Of a DNA stretch of 20,999 nucleotides, positions 1 through 11,600 are shown in pieces (positions within the stretch are counted from its first letter, which is position 1; each line of letters opens with the position of its first letter). The position numbers and the translations under genes are program-made. Source of the stretch: Monoraphidium neglectum (lineage: Eukaryota; Chlorophyta; Chlorophyceae; Sphaeropleales; Selenastraceae); contig NW_014013515.1 in NCBI RefSeq assembly GCF_000611645.1, positions 1-20,999 on the forward strand. The letters are read 5' to 3'. The notes below the pieces were generated by a model that was given only the letters and a program-made list of their open reading frames with translations, was not told the DNA's origin and did not search any database.

Positions 1-1569
1 GGCGGGGATGCTGCCCAGGCGGCGCGCTGCGCAGCGCGGCCGCTCGCTCAAAGCGGGGTCTCATCAAGAGCCGCGGTCCCCTTCATGTCGTGGGACTCGC
101 CGCCCGCCCTGTCACCTGCAGGCGCGACGCCTTGGCGCGCTCGCTGCCCATCTCACTGCGCGCCCGCGCCGCGCCCGCCTCCGCAGCCTCCTTCTCCTCG
201 GTCGCCTTCTTGACCGCCGCCGACGCCTCCGCCAGCTGCGCCTCCAGGTCAGACAGCTTCTTGGCAGCCGCCGCCTTGAGGCCGCCCAGCTCCGCGGCCG
301 CAGCCGCGGCCGCCTGGGACGCGGCCGACAGCCGCTCCTCTGCGGCGGCGGCGCGCGCCGCTGCGGCCTCGGCGGCAGCCTCGGCGGTGCGCTGCGCAGC
401 GGAGGCGTCGGTCAGCGCGCGCTGCGCAGCAGAGAGCTCGTTCTGGAGCTTGGACTGCTCCGACTGCTTCGCGGCCAGCGAGGACTCCTGTCACGCGGTT
501 TGGATACAAAATCGGTTGAACACAGGTTGCTTAGGGCCGAGCGGTGTGAAAGCGGCGATGCGACAAGTATAAATTTCCATTCAACAAGCCCTTCTGGGGC
601 TCTTTTTCAATGTGCTACTAGGGTGCAGTTTGTTGGCTTGTCCAGCTGCAAACTTGTGTCTGAAGGCAGGCCTGCTGTCCATTGCAACTCGCCGTGAACC
701 GCCGTTTGTACCATGAATTTCCAAGGCCCCCAACGCGTGCGGCTCTCCTCACCTTCTCCTTCACCGCAGCCGCGCGCTTCGCGGACTCGTCCTTCGCCGC
801 CGCCTGCGCCTGCGCGAGCTGCTGCTGCAGCGCGGCAAGCGTGGCGTCGTCCGCCCCGGCGCCATCAGCCGCGCCCTGCGCAGCGGCGCCGCCTGACGCT
901 GCCTTCAGAGCCTCGAGCTCCTTTGATAGCGCCTCGGCCTTTTCATGATAGGATGAGGCATGGACGCGGCGGGCGGGCGGTGGAGATTGAACGGGGTTAG
1001 TATTGTGCACGGCTGCTCGCCCGTGCCAGCAAGAACAGAGCAGGTGGTTGCCGAAACGCACGTGGAGGCTCAGGTGTATGCGGCGGATGTAGGTCAGCAT
1101 GAGCAAGAGTTTTATTGGCGTTCTGTGCTTGATTGGTGATCCTTGCATTAACACCAACCTGGCTCTTCTGGCCAACTGCATAGAAAGCGGCGGCGCCGGC
1201 GGCCACAAAGCCGGCGATCGTCGCCAGCGTTGACCCGTCGGAGGCTGCTAGGTCTGAAACCACGGTCACGGCCTCAGGCAGAGCCTACATGGACACCATT
1301 CAATCCAGCGGGAGCAATTTGAATGAGTGGCGCCAGTGCGGGAGAGCAGATCAGGTCTAGGCCCGCCCATTCGGCCAACTGGGGCCCCAAAGGTATACGG
1401 ACATGGCTTCAATTCCAAACCCTCGAGCCCAGAGCGCAGACCCGCCACTGCGTGAAAAATCCACCTGGCGGGACACCAGGCGCGGCTTGCATGGGGCCCC
1501 CGAGCGCGTGCGGGCTGTGGCGGATGCCTGATGTTGCCGGCCAGCTTTGGATAGCACCGATGCCCTCAT
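1..1569 (-). CDS. Predicted plastid-targeted membrane-anchored coiled-coil protein (3' part beyond left edge)
   Basis: I do not recognise a named family. Proposed exons on the minus strand are 1569-1465, 1284-1159, 938-753 and 487-116, all phase 0, with GT donors (gtggat, gttggt, gtgagg, gtgaca) and AG acceptors; the gene runs off the left edge. Residues 1-35 are rich in Ser, Arg, Ala and Thr with no acidic residue, like a chloroplast transit peptide. Residues about 55-72 (LATIAGFVAAGAAAFYAV) form one hydrophobic helix. From residue 78 on, Ala/Glu/Lys/Gln-rich heptad-like sequence with almost no Pro or Gly predicts a long coiled coil, broken by a Gly/Ala-rich stretch near 90-105. This suggests a filament or tether on a plastid membrane, which is inference. 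The start at 1569 gives an in-phase join to exon 2. The 938 acceptor (gaaaag) is weak. The next exon inside 1-115 could not be fixed. Confidence 0.68.
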
Positions 1570-2138
1570 ACTGCTGCTGGTCCTGGTCCCTGGTCCAGAT
1601 CGTCGGTTGTGGGCGCTATACGGCGTTGTATGCGCAACAGTCGATGTATGCTACGTTATGTGCCTGCAGATGCGCGACGGCATCGACCACGCACAAAGCA
1701 TTTGGAGTGTGGAGGCAAGTGCAAAGTTCACATCACTCGAGTGACGCTGGCATGCTGTTGGTTGCACAACCGCAGGGCCCTGCAGCACCAGGCTGAGGTG
1801 TCATATGAGTTGTGATTCAAAGTTTTACATCATGACTTGCCAGTTTCATCAGCCCTGACAAAAGTGTGGTCGATGGCTGACCTGCCCACCGCTCACTTGC
1901 AAGCCCGCCCAAGCAACCTCCTGCAGGACTCCTCAAACAAGATTGTTCCTGGACCCCGGCAAAGGAGCAGCAGAGCATATTATCGGCACTGAAGTCCGCC
2001 ACGTCTCAGACTCGCTTGGCGGTCGGCAATGCGTCAGAGGGTTGCAATCTGCAGCTGCCAGCCTGCCTCGCATCTCGTTGTGTTGCCCCTAGTCGTCACA
2101 GCCACCGCTGAGGGCATGCGGCCGTCGACCACCCGCCA
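1570..2138. other. Intergenic region, about 570 bases, no gene seen
   Basis: This lies between the stop codon of the secreted-protein gene and the start of the coiled-coil gene, both on the minus strand. It should hold the 3' UTR of the first and the promoter and 5' UTR of the second. The short open frames here have no splice-supported continuation. The only element worth marking is a TGTAA at 1825-1829. Confidence 0.5.
1825..1829 (-). terminator. Candidate TGTAA polyadenylation signal for the secreted-protein gene
   Basis: TGTAA on the minus strand, 310 bases past the stop codon at 2139. TGTAA is the usual chlorophyte polyadenylation signal. The match is only five bases, so position and orientation are the only support. 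Confidence 0.35.
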
Positions 2139-3450
2139 TCAGCCCTGCGCCAACCCCTGAAGGAGTGGGTGGTGAGCGAACAGGAAGGGGTGCTTCTTTG
2201 CGAAGAAACCGCCTTGGCCCGCCGCAGGGGCAGCAGCGGCGGCACCGCCACCGCCCCCGCCGGCGCCGCCGCCGACATTGACCTGGGTCCCAGGGGCCGA
2301 GACGGAGGTCGCGCCACCGCGCGCAACCTGGACCTGGGTGCCGGGGGCCTGGACGCTCACGCCGCCGCCGGCCTTGCACGCATTGCTGCCGGCGATTGGG
2401 ACGCCACACTGAGAGAGGCTGAGGTGGTGAGATGATAGATGGCATGAGCGGCGAAGCAGGTGAGAGTGCGACAGACGTGAGAGGGCTGCTAGCCCTCTCA
2501 CGGGGGCCCTCGTGTGGTGTGTGTGCCGTTTATGTTAAAGCGCATACAGGGGGCAGGCTCGAGCTGCAAACTGCCGGACAGGTGCCAGTTGATAGGAAGG
2601 TTTCAGCTCTGCAGATTGCAGTTGCACTGCTGTTGATAAACGCGTGCATTGCTGATTACCTCCAGAGCATGCAGTAGCAGTGAGGAAGCTGCCCGCGATC
2701 AGACCTAACATTGGTCTTGTTCCAAATCCTGCAGAAGCCCAGCACAAAATGCCGCGTGAACGCACGCTGTGCTATGGCACTCACACTTGCTGGATCGCCG
2801 CGCCAGTCACACCCGCGCTGCGGGCCAGGGGGTTGTTCTGGATGGTGGAGAGCGTGGTGTCCAGAACATCCTTGTTGCACAGGCAGTAGGCGAGCTCGCC
2901 GCTGCCAGCCAGCAGGCCGTTGGCCTGTGAGCGCGTGCAAGGGTCGCACGTCGAGCGTGCGGGGGGCAGCAAGGCACGCGTGAACTCCTTGATTCCAGAT
3001 TCCAATTGACAAAGATTCTTTGGGATTTCGCATGTGGCTGTGCCCCCGAGTGAGATGAGCTTGGGTGTGGGTGACACGCAACCTTGGGTGTCAACCCCTG
3101 TCACAACCCCAATCTCAGCACCGGCGGCCCCATTGCCCCCTGATTTGAAGCGCACCTGGCTGCAGCACTGGCTTGAAGCACCACTTTGACACGCGGAGAG
3201 CCTGTGAGAAGCGGGGTATTCGACGGGCCGCGACCACAATTATTCGCGCCGCGTGCCCTACGTTTCCAACGTCGCCGCGTTTTAAAGAGGAGTGCTTGTC
3301 ACGCGCGTACCTGAGAAGCAGATTGTTCTCGCCAATGGACTGCGTGCGCGCAAGGCAGTCAGAGCTGGAGGGGATCTGCTGGGCCGTAGCTGCGGTCGCC
3401 AGCAGGGCCACCAATACTGCCAGCGCCGTGCCCATCGTGCTGGCTGCCAT
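2139..3450 (-). CDS. Predicted secreted cysteine-containing protein with tandem APGTQV motif
   Basis: Three exons, 3450-3311, 3159-2787 and 2408-2139, give 260 aa. Phases match: the exon 1 donor gtacgc leaves AG, completed by C after the acceptor at 3160; the exon 2 donor gtgtga is phase 0. Residues 1-23 form a typical signal peptide: two Met, then a long Ala/Leu/Val core ending in Ala-Thr-Ala, with Gln24 as the likely first mature residue. The mature part has ten Cys, including CDPC near residue 135 and CLC near 152, so disulfides in the secretory pathway are likely. Exon 3 encodes two copies of an SVxAPGTQVxV unit, then a Gly/Ala run and a basic/aromatic tail (FFAKKHPFLF). An alternative exon 2 donor two bases downstream hits a stop, which supports the frame chosen. 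Function and family are unknown; a cell-wall or extracellular-matrix role would be a guess. Confidence 0.75.
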
Positions 3451-4652
3451 GACTTCAGAGTATCTAAAAGTGTTGGGAACCCCACTGTGACTTCTATCTG
3501 TAACCACGGGCTGATAAAGTCCGTGCCCGTGTGTCTGCTGGGCGTGACAGTTGGGAGTCCAAGGTTGCAGGCTTCATTGAGCGCTGACAGAGCTGGTACT
3601 GAACTCGCTGTGATTGAGTGCGGCGTACTTTAAGTTGCATACCCCTGCCACAACGTGGCTTTGACAGTGGCGCTATTCAATCATTTCGGCCGACTGAGCA
3701 TCAGTGCCACTGGCAAAGCACACTTGACACCCACAGCGCTCCTGCGTATCTTGTGACCATCAATTTGGCAGACAGCCCAGCAGCTTGGAAGAAACACCCC
3801 GAATGGTCTCAGCTTAGGCCACTGGTGTCTTGTCGTGGATGCTCAGAGCATCTGTGGGGCGTAGAAAGGTGACTATCCAGCACTTGTTCCTTTTGCCCCA
3901 AACAACCCCGGGAAGCAAATCATTTCAAGGGTTGCCCCTGCTCCCTTGCCCTGCTTGCTATGCCATAGACCAGTGGTCAGCAAGTGTCGGTTCAACTGTT
4001 GCGTCACACACCTACAGGAGCGTCTGCAACGAGCCGATCCTCGGCGGGACGGCCGCCCGGGGTGCTGCCCGCCCTCTCGTCCCCACTGGGCTTTGGTGGC
4101 AAGGCGGCGTGCGCTCTGCTGCGCACATGCAGCCCTCCTGATGAGCGCCGGCTGGATAATTAGTGCCTGCGCCGAACTGCCGCAAGAGCCTTGCATGGCT
4201 GCGCCACAACATTACAGGAGTGCGTGCAGAATGGCACGCAACAAAAAGGACGATTGCAATAAGGGATGGTGCAGTCGGGCTCTCACAAGGTTGAGAATGG
4301 GCAGCACGAATGCTCAACTCAAGCGTTGCAGCTACCCATGTAGTTGGTCAAAACCCACGCAACCAGACCCCCAAGAAAAGTGGTCCGCATAGTCATGAAC
4401 GCATGCCAGAACATGTCCCCTCTCAGCAACAAAGCCGGCATTCCAAGCTATTGCGGGGCTTGGGGCGCGCGCGTGCGCGATGCCAAGCCGCGCCACCAGA
4501 GGTGAGCACCGCACTGACCGCTCTGCGCATCCGCCTCTGCACAGCATGCGCCAGACCGTTATCACAGGTGGCTGTCCGCAGATATGATAACAGGCAGACT
4601 GATAGCACCAAATCACAGAGAGCCGGCCTGGTTGTCAAGATCGACTGGCAGA
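3451..4652. other. 1.2 kb region without a supportable gene
   Basis: This lies between the secreted-protein start and the msrA stop, both minus strand. Open frames up to about 150 codons occur on both strands, but none has a recognisable domain, compositional signature or consistent splice partners. It probably contains the msrA 3' UTR and the secreted-protein promoter. A weak resemblance to a tRNA B box near 3988 does not fit the consensus. I see no transposon, satellite or structured RNA. Confidence 0.5.
4212..4216 (-). terminator. Candidate TGTAA polyadenylation signal for msrA
   Basis: TGTAA on the minus strand, 437 bases past the msrA stop codon, and the first exact match I found downstream. 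It would imply a fairly long 3' UTR, so confidence is low. Confidence 0.25.
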
Positions 4653-7177
4653 TCACTTGATGAGCTTGGCGGCCCACTTGCTGCGGAACTTGGCGACCTT
4701 TGGCTCCACCACAAACATGCAGTAGGGCTGGCCGGGGTTGCGGTTGAAGTAGTCCCAGTGGTACTTCTGCGGTGCGGTTGGCGGCGTGTGGCAGAAGGAA
4801 GGACGCGCCCGCGGGAGTGAGCCGAGTGCGGGCGGCGCGGAAACACGCGCGCGAGCTACGGTGGCCGAGCGAGGAGGGGGTGTAAATGCGCGTGATGAAC
4901 ACCCGTGTGGTAACCTGTATACCCGGCCGCCCCCCTCAGTGGGAGTATCACATGTACTGCCTTAGCCAATGGATGCCACGAGAGAACAGGCGCGAACAGG
5001 GGTGTGCGGGCTCACCTCGGCAGACCAGAACTGCGCGGGGCCGTCTGTGGCCAGGGGCAGCAGCTTGGTGACGATGGGGTTGGGCCACAGCTTGTCCTTG
5101 GTCACCTGCTCACGCACCTCCTTGGCGACAGCCTCCTGCGTTGCACGACCACGTCGAAATGGGTTGCAAAGCGGCGTGAGTGTTGAGTGCTTGAGACCTG
5201 GGAAAACTGGGTCGGCACAAACAGCCTGCAAGGACGTGCGTGGGAGCGGCCAGGAAGCCGGCCGCTGGCATAGGGCCAGCAACTGCTGGTGAGAGCAGCC
5301 AGTGCGCGACCACCCAGGGGCCCGCCACAGTGGCCCGCCACAGTGGCCCGCCGCAGCGCTGCCAGGCTGATGGTGGGCCTTCGGCCCCGCACCTGCTCGG
5401 CGTCAGCGTAGAATATCGCCGACGCGTACTGCGGGCCTACGTCATTGCCTGCAGTTTGAGGGTAGGAACAGGATACAGCGGGCGCCACAGCAGTCGGGCA
5501 GGTGCTGGATCCCCAGGGGCCCCCGTTATGCTCCCCAGGTCACAGGGCACGCAGCCCAGGAAGCACACATAGGGTGCACTGTGACTGAAAGCAAACCCGC
5601 GGCATCTGCTGGGCGGCACCCCTTGCCGAGCCCACCAGCCCGTGTTGCGCGCCCCAAGGCGAGCCCCGAACGTAGTGCGCTGTGTGCGTGCGCAACCCAG
5701 GGGCGTGCACCCGTTGCATTGGTTCACGGGCCACGGCTACGCACCCTGGCGGTCTGGCGTGGTCGGGTCGTGGATTGTGAAGAAGACCTCCAGCAGCTCC
5801 TTGTACGACACCACTGCAGGGTCAAAGGTGATCTTGACCACCTCGATGTGACCGGTCTTCTTGCCGCACACCTGCAACAATGGATATTAAATGCGGTGTC
5901 TCAGGGCTGACTGCTGCAGGTCCAATCAAAGCTCTTGCGCAGGCGCGAGTCGGCTGCAATGCTGGTGTTGTGGGTACTGCTGAGTCAGGCAGACAGCAAG
6001 CAGTGAGGCAGGAATGCCACAAGGGCGCCCCGGCGCAAGAGTCGGCTGAGTGTGCTGAGGCTCTCACCGCTTCGTATGAGGGGTCTGAGACGTGGCCGCC
6101 AGCATAGCCGCTGACGACGCTGCTCACGCCTTTGATCTGCTGGTAGCACGCCTCTGTGCACCTGATGGTATTGGAAAATGCGTACGGTAGTGAAGAGGAC
6201 CAGAATTGGTAACAAGCAGAGGGCAATTTGCAGCGCATGCTTGCGCCTCGCATGCCGGGGGCGAGATGCAGGGTGAGGGAGCAGTCGCGAAGGGAAGGGG
6301 TACATGGAGCCTGCGGGCGGCGGGATGTCTCTGGTCTGGCCTGTGACGCGGGCCTGGGCGCACAGGGCAGAGTCGGCAACACAGTGCTCATGGGGGCCCC
6401 ACGAGGCGGCAAGGAAACCATGATCGGAGATCTCACCAGAAGCACCCGGTGCCCACAACGGCCGTTGCCACTGCAGAAGGGGGACACAAGGGGGATGCGA
6501 CACACTCAACATGTGTTAGCACCGAGTTTGTTTGACCTATGCATGTTTGGGTATATGTCGGAGGGTCGACCCTTGCTTGTGCCAGGTCCCCTCCAGCGCT
6601 GCGAATGCCTGCCCTGCCACTGCTCTGGCTCCACGCCCCTGACGTCCCCACCCTTCCTCAGCAGCTGCCCCCAAAGCTCACTCCCGGAGCTGCCGTCCCC
6701 TGCAGCCGTGGCAACCGAGCGCGACAGGTGAGGGGCACGAGGCGCAGAAGCGAGTGGTGCTGTGAAGGACGACGCGCCAAAAGAGGTGCCGAAGGGCGCG
6801 GCGAAGGCCTGTTCCAGCAGCAGCCAAGATGAAGGTAGGTTGGGGTGTGGTGTGTGAGTGAGCAACTTGATGGTGCAAGGTGCAACTGGCGCATGAGGAC
6901 GGGTAGCAGAGGATGCCTCAGCATCCATGCCGTCACGCACGCCCTGCTGCTTTGCGCCGGCTCCATTGCTGCACTTGAAGTGCATGGCGGCCTGCAGAGG
7001 CAGCCATCGGCGGTGCATGCTGGCCAAGCAACCTGCTACATGCCACACCTGGTGGGCTGCACTGGAGGAGCGCCGGACAGGGGCTGCACCGGCAGCGAGT
7101 GGCCGGGGTGCGGCGAGGCGGGCGTTGACGACGATGAGGCTGGAGGCACGCTGGCAGGCAATGCGCATTGTGTGCAT
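4653..7177 (-). CDS. msrA: Peptide-methionine (S)-S-oxide reductase A with organelle-targeting extension
   Basis: It reduces the S-diastereomer of methionine sulfoxide in proteins, repairing oxidative damage. Eight exons: 7177-7049, 6808-6652, 6470-6437, 6161-6068, 5871-5745, 5448-5393, 5135-5016, 4766-4653; 276 aa with all phases consistent. The active-site motif GCFWCTE (catalytic Cys105) is assembled across exons 3 and 4, the Trp codon being split TG/G. Other family landmarks are [14 protein letters not shown] after it, [32 protein letters not shown] across exons 5-6, and [11 protein letters not shown] in the last exon, whose Cys255 is the usual resolving-Cys position. Residues 1-95 precede the domain and are rich in Arg, Ala and Ser with few acidic residues, so a plastid or mitochondrial location is likely. 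Met1 (7177) and Met4 (7168) are both possible starts. It is divergent from ARP4. Confidence 0.93.
5321..5356. repeat. Short tandem repeat, 13-base unit
   Basis: The unit cccgccacagtgg occurs twice and then as a partial, diverged third copy, within msrA intron 6 (5136-5392). It is probably a simple minisatellite; no function is evident. Confidence 0.7.
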
Positions 7178-7455
7178 CCGAGTGATATCGCGCTATGTAA
7201 CGGAGCTGGCGACCTGCTGATGACGACGCGTTCGGCCTGCGCTATAGAGTGATACGTGGAGCCGCGCGAAACGATACCGGTAAGGGGGCTAATGTGAAGG
7301 GTAATTAACGAAATTCGACTTATAAAGTGTATGTATGTATCCTAACACAAACCGATCGTTAGCTTCTGGAAATTCTGCGAGATCGCGGGGCGTATGATCT
7401 AGAGGGCACCGACCAGGAGCGTTTAGGGGAGTTGGAAGGGGGATAGAGGCTTTAG
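7178..7455. promoter_or_regulatory. Divergent promoter region between msrA and ARP4
   Basis: Only 278 bases separate the two start codons, so both promoters and both 5' UTRs must share this interval. Its centre (about 7300-7345) is clearly more AT-rich than the flanking coding DNA. No clear operator-like repeats were seen. Confidence 0.6.
7321..7326 (+). promoter_or_regulatory. Possible TATA element for ARP4
   Basis: TATAAA lies 130 bases before the ARP4 start codon, within the AT-rich core of the divergent region. On the other strand it reads TTTATA, so it could serve msrA instead. It is a weak six-base match. Confidence 0.25.
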
Positions 7456-8649
7456 ATGGCTGCTAACGCAGTTTATGGTGGAGGTGAGTACCTGAGTGGT
7501 GGCGACAACACGATGCGCTGCACATCTGCCGCCTGCTGCTTTGCACTGCGGCGGACGCCCGCGCTGGAAGGGGTGGCCTCACCTTCTTTTGCCGGTGCGC
7601 TGTGCATTCGCAGATGAGGTCAATGCGGTGGTTATAGATCTAGGCGGCTGCCTGTGCCGCGCGGGCTACGCGGGCGACGACACCCCAAAAGCGGTCTTCC
7701 CTGCAGTGCGTACTGCTGGGTGTCCCGCCGATTTCATCCGCCGAATTAAAGATGCAGCGAGGGCCTTTGTGGGCGTTTGAACCAGCATATCATCATTGGG
7801 TGCTGCACCCAGTGCCGAGCTGCTGTGCTGTGAGAGGTGAAGAGCGGCCCTCGCCGTGACGTGGGGCTGCTGCGCATCAGATGGCGCCGATTCCCTGCCG
7901 CCGCCCATCGCCCCCGCAGGTGGCGGGCGTGGTGGCGCCGTCGGACGCGAACGGCGTCGAGGGCAGCGGCGCAGCGGGGGCGCGTGGCATCCATGTAGGC
8001 AACACGGCGCTGTCCTTCAAGCGGGACGGCATGGAGGTGCGGCCCGGCGCACTCCCAACTCTCAAAACAATTTTGGCGTTTGAGCTGCAGCGCCGGCCAC
8101 GGGCCTTGCAAGACTGCTTGAAGCGGCATTGTGGGCCTCGCCTGCTGCAGCGGCATCCCGGCCTTGAACGCAGAAACACCGCATCCGGCGCGCCGGCTGT
8201 GACGTGCCGCAGCAAGCTGCCGACCCTCTCCCAGCAGGCGCCGCCCAGGCCAGCTCGTGCTTGGCCTGCAGGCCTCCGCGCCCACGTCATCCTCCCACTC
8301 AACGCATTCGCACCATGCTGCGTCCGCCATCGCATCAGGTTGTCAGCGCACTGGGCCCTGATGACCTGATCCAGGATTGGGACATTGCAGACAAGCTGTG
8401 GACTCACGCGCTCAAGTGAGGGGGCCTGGGCAGGCCGATGCGGGCGGGACTGGGGGGCGCCGCGCGCTGGGCTTGCTAGCGGGGGGCTAGAGGCCGAAGA
8501 GTTGAGGCCGCAGCGGCACTGCGCGCGTGGCTCCACGCTCCCATCAATGCAGGCATAGCCCATTACACATGCGCCCTCACACATACAAACAGTCGTCCGT
8601 GCACGCACAAGCATACACATGCCTGTGCGCACTCTCTCTCTCTTTCACG

Positions 8650-8692
<43 letters not shown>

Positions 8693-11600
8693 ACACACAC
8701 ACTTGCCAACACACCCTCTCGCTTTTACGGTATACGAATTCGCCCTCCGCCCCTCAGGGATCGCCTAGGCGTCAACCCGGAGGAGAATGCCATCATGCTG
8801 GCAGAGCCCACCCACAACACGCGCGCCGCGCGCGAGAAGGCGGTGGAGCTGCTGTTCGAGAGCCAGCGCTGCCCGGCCCTGTACCTAGCGAAGAGCGCGG
8901 TGCTCAGCGCGTTCGCGGTGGGCAAGCAGACGGCGCTCGTGGTGGACGCGGGCTACCGGGGGACCACAGGTGGGCGGGGGGGTGTCTGCTGGGCTGCGCT
9001 GCCTGTGCACGCGTGTGGGGTGTTGACCCCAGCTTTGCTCAGCTGCTTGTTTGGATAATGCATAATCTGACTTGGGCTAAGCAAGCCATTCGGCAACGTT
9101 AGTGCTTTCTGCTTGCTGGGATTCCATTTCTGTTTTGCTCGACGGCAGCCGCTCACATCAACGGGAATGTAGGGCTGCTTTACAGCGCCAGCTGCAGGTT
9201 AGGGTCGCAGTTTGTCCGCCCTTTCTCAGGGCACAGACGTCAGCGCAATAAGAGGTGTGTTTCTTGTGGGGGGCTTTAACCAGGGGATCTAGCCGCCCGC
9301 CCACCGCCTCCGCCCGTCTGCGCCGCGCCCGCCTCGCCGCCTTGTCCTTGCGTAGAGCAGCAGCCCTTTGGGGTGCTTCAGATAGCCACATCCTTAGATC
9401 AGCAGCTTCTCGATGGCATCCTGCGAACATCGGCAAATAAGTGACGGAGCCGTCAACGGGCATGCCGTAGCTTCGATGCGGCATTGTCCCAATGCTGATG
9501 GGTGCACGCTGCAGCAAGGAGAGTTGGCTGTTGCTGCAATGCGTCTCCCTCACCCACCTTGAGGCTGTTGATCTGGCTCTTGAGCTGGCTGCCCTCGTTG
9601 GTGGTGACCGATGCCGCGATAACGGGGCGCGAGACGCCGCACGCGCGGCCCAGCGCCGCCTTGGACGGGACGAACACGTAGGGCACGTTCTGCATTTGTA
9701 TCATGTGTGCATGCGTGCGTGTGTGTATGTGTGTGTGAGTGTGTATTCTCTGTGCATGTATAACATGTGAGTGGGGTTATGCAAAACGATTGAGCAGCCT
9801 TTGCTGCTGCTGCTGCTGTACCCGAGCTGCCACACCAACTCGAGCGGCGGCTGCCGCCGGAGCACGCACCTTGTCCTCAGCCAGCAGCGGCAGGTGCAGC
9901 AGGATCTCAATGGGCTCAGTGTCAGCCGCCATCACCACGAACTCGGAGATACCGCGGTTCAGCGTCTTGGTGGCTGCGTTCGGCAGCAGTGACGGCCAAG
10001 CGCGGGGGAGTGAGACTGCTGCTGGCATATGACCTCCCTACAGCGGTGCATGCGCTTTCACACACCTTCGTTGGCTCCCTTCTTGAGCTGCTTGTAGTTT
10101 GAGGCTTGCTGCACGATGTCCATGATGGTGTTCGTGAGCTGCGGAACCGGGTGGCGAGCGCGTTAGCCCATGCCATGGCACGTAGCAAGCTCTCAGCAGG
10201 CCTCTGCACGCACCTGGGCGTCGGCCAGCGGGTACGCCTTCGGGTTCACAGCCTCACTCATGGCGATCACAGGCTGATCACTACCCCAAAGGCTGCGGAG
10301 GGGACGAGAGCGGCTGGTGTAGGGTCGGAACGAATTGAAACGGAAAGAGGACGACGTGGGTGAGGCAGCAAACCTGTGCGGGCTCCAAAACAGCAGGATG
10401 CTCGCCAAAGCAGCCGCTAGGCAGCCGCTTCCACGACCGACGCCGCCGCCAATGCCCCGCTGCCGGCTTCTAGGCCACGCCCAGGCTGTCAAATGCGTTA
10501 AGTTGAAGCACTTAGCTTCTTCATAATTATTCTGCTTTGCGTCCTGCACCCTAGCGCTCCTGCCGCACCCACCTCCACACTGTCAACCCCATCGCGGCTG
10601 CATCACTTCTTGTTTCAAGTCAAGGCCCTCGCCCCTTGTCACGACGCCTTTGCCCCCACACGCCCCGCCTCCCGCCCCGCCCCTGTGCCCTCTGAAACCC
10701 CCCAGTGGCGGCCGTCCACGAGGGCTTTGTGCTCAACAAGAGCGTCGCCCGCACCGCCCTGGGCGGCGCCCTGCTGACCAAGTGCATGCAGAAGGTGCTG
10801 GAGAAGGAGCTCGAGTCCAAGGGCTCCAAGCTCATGGCGCGCCACATGTTCAAGCGCGTGCCCATCCCGGACTTTGCGCAGTACGAGGTGCGGCGCGGCC
10901 GCGGGCGGCGCCAGGCGCGCTAAGTTTGCGGGCGCTGGCGTGTCGCGGTGCAAGGTTGCTCCCGATCAGGACCAATGAAGTCTTCGACCCTGCTTGCCCC
11001 CTCTTCCTCCGTCCGCGTTCCCATGTTGATTATCAACTGAGCAGACTGTGGTGGAGGCGAACACCAACATAACGGCCTCCTATGACGCCTGGGGTCTGGA
11101 GCAGGTGGGAGTGGCGTGTGCGTGCGGCGCATGGTGCTGCATCCGGTCCTTGGACAGCCTTGTGCGATTACTCAATCACACGACCCCTTGAAACTTACAA
11201 ACACACGTATGCGCGCCCACTTGAAAACACCAGGTGGCGCAGGACGCGAAGGAGAGCCTGTGCAAGGCCAGCGACACCACCTTCAACGACCAGGAGGGGG
11301 CCAGCATGCCCTACGCGCTGTACGAGGTGCGCCACACAACTGACCCCCAAGCACCGGGCTTGCTTTGGTTCTGCAGCGCAGCGTGTGCCACCTGCCATGT
11401 GCCAGCCTTGACCTGTACTCAGCAGGTTTTTAGCTTATCCGTGTCCTGGAAAATTCTTTCGCCTTATCTGGTGGCTCTCACCAGCGTGCCCTCTCCACCT
11501 GGACCCCCACCTGCCCGGCCCCTTGCACTGCCCACCCCCATCGGCCCCGCAGCTGCCTGATGGCACAGAGCTCAACATCGGCCCGGACAGGTTCCGCGTC

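Noticed and set aside
8..697. Plus-strand open frames over the left end
   Set aside because: They lie antisense to the Ala-rich coiled-coil exon at 116-487. Their composition is simply the complement of GCG/GAG-rich codons, with no domain.
3980..4000. tRNA B-box-like ggttcaactg
   Set aside because: The last consensus C is missing, and I found no paired stems or A box at suitable spacing.
6829..6846. Plus-strand ATGAAG followed by gtaggt in good start context, like the first exon of a small gene
   Set aside because: No downstream plus-strand exon with a recognisable product was found before ARP4, and the site lies in msrA intron 1 next to its exon 2 acceptor.
7214..7255. Box C-like tgatgac near the msrA/ARP4 promoter as a possible snoRNA
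   Set aside because: No box D (CTGA) at usable distance and no terminal stem seen.
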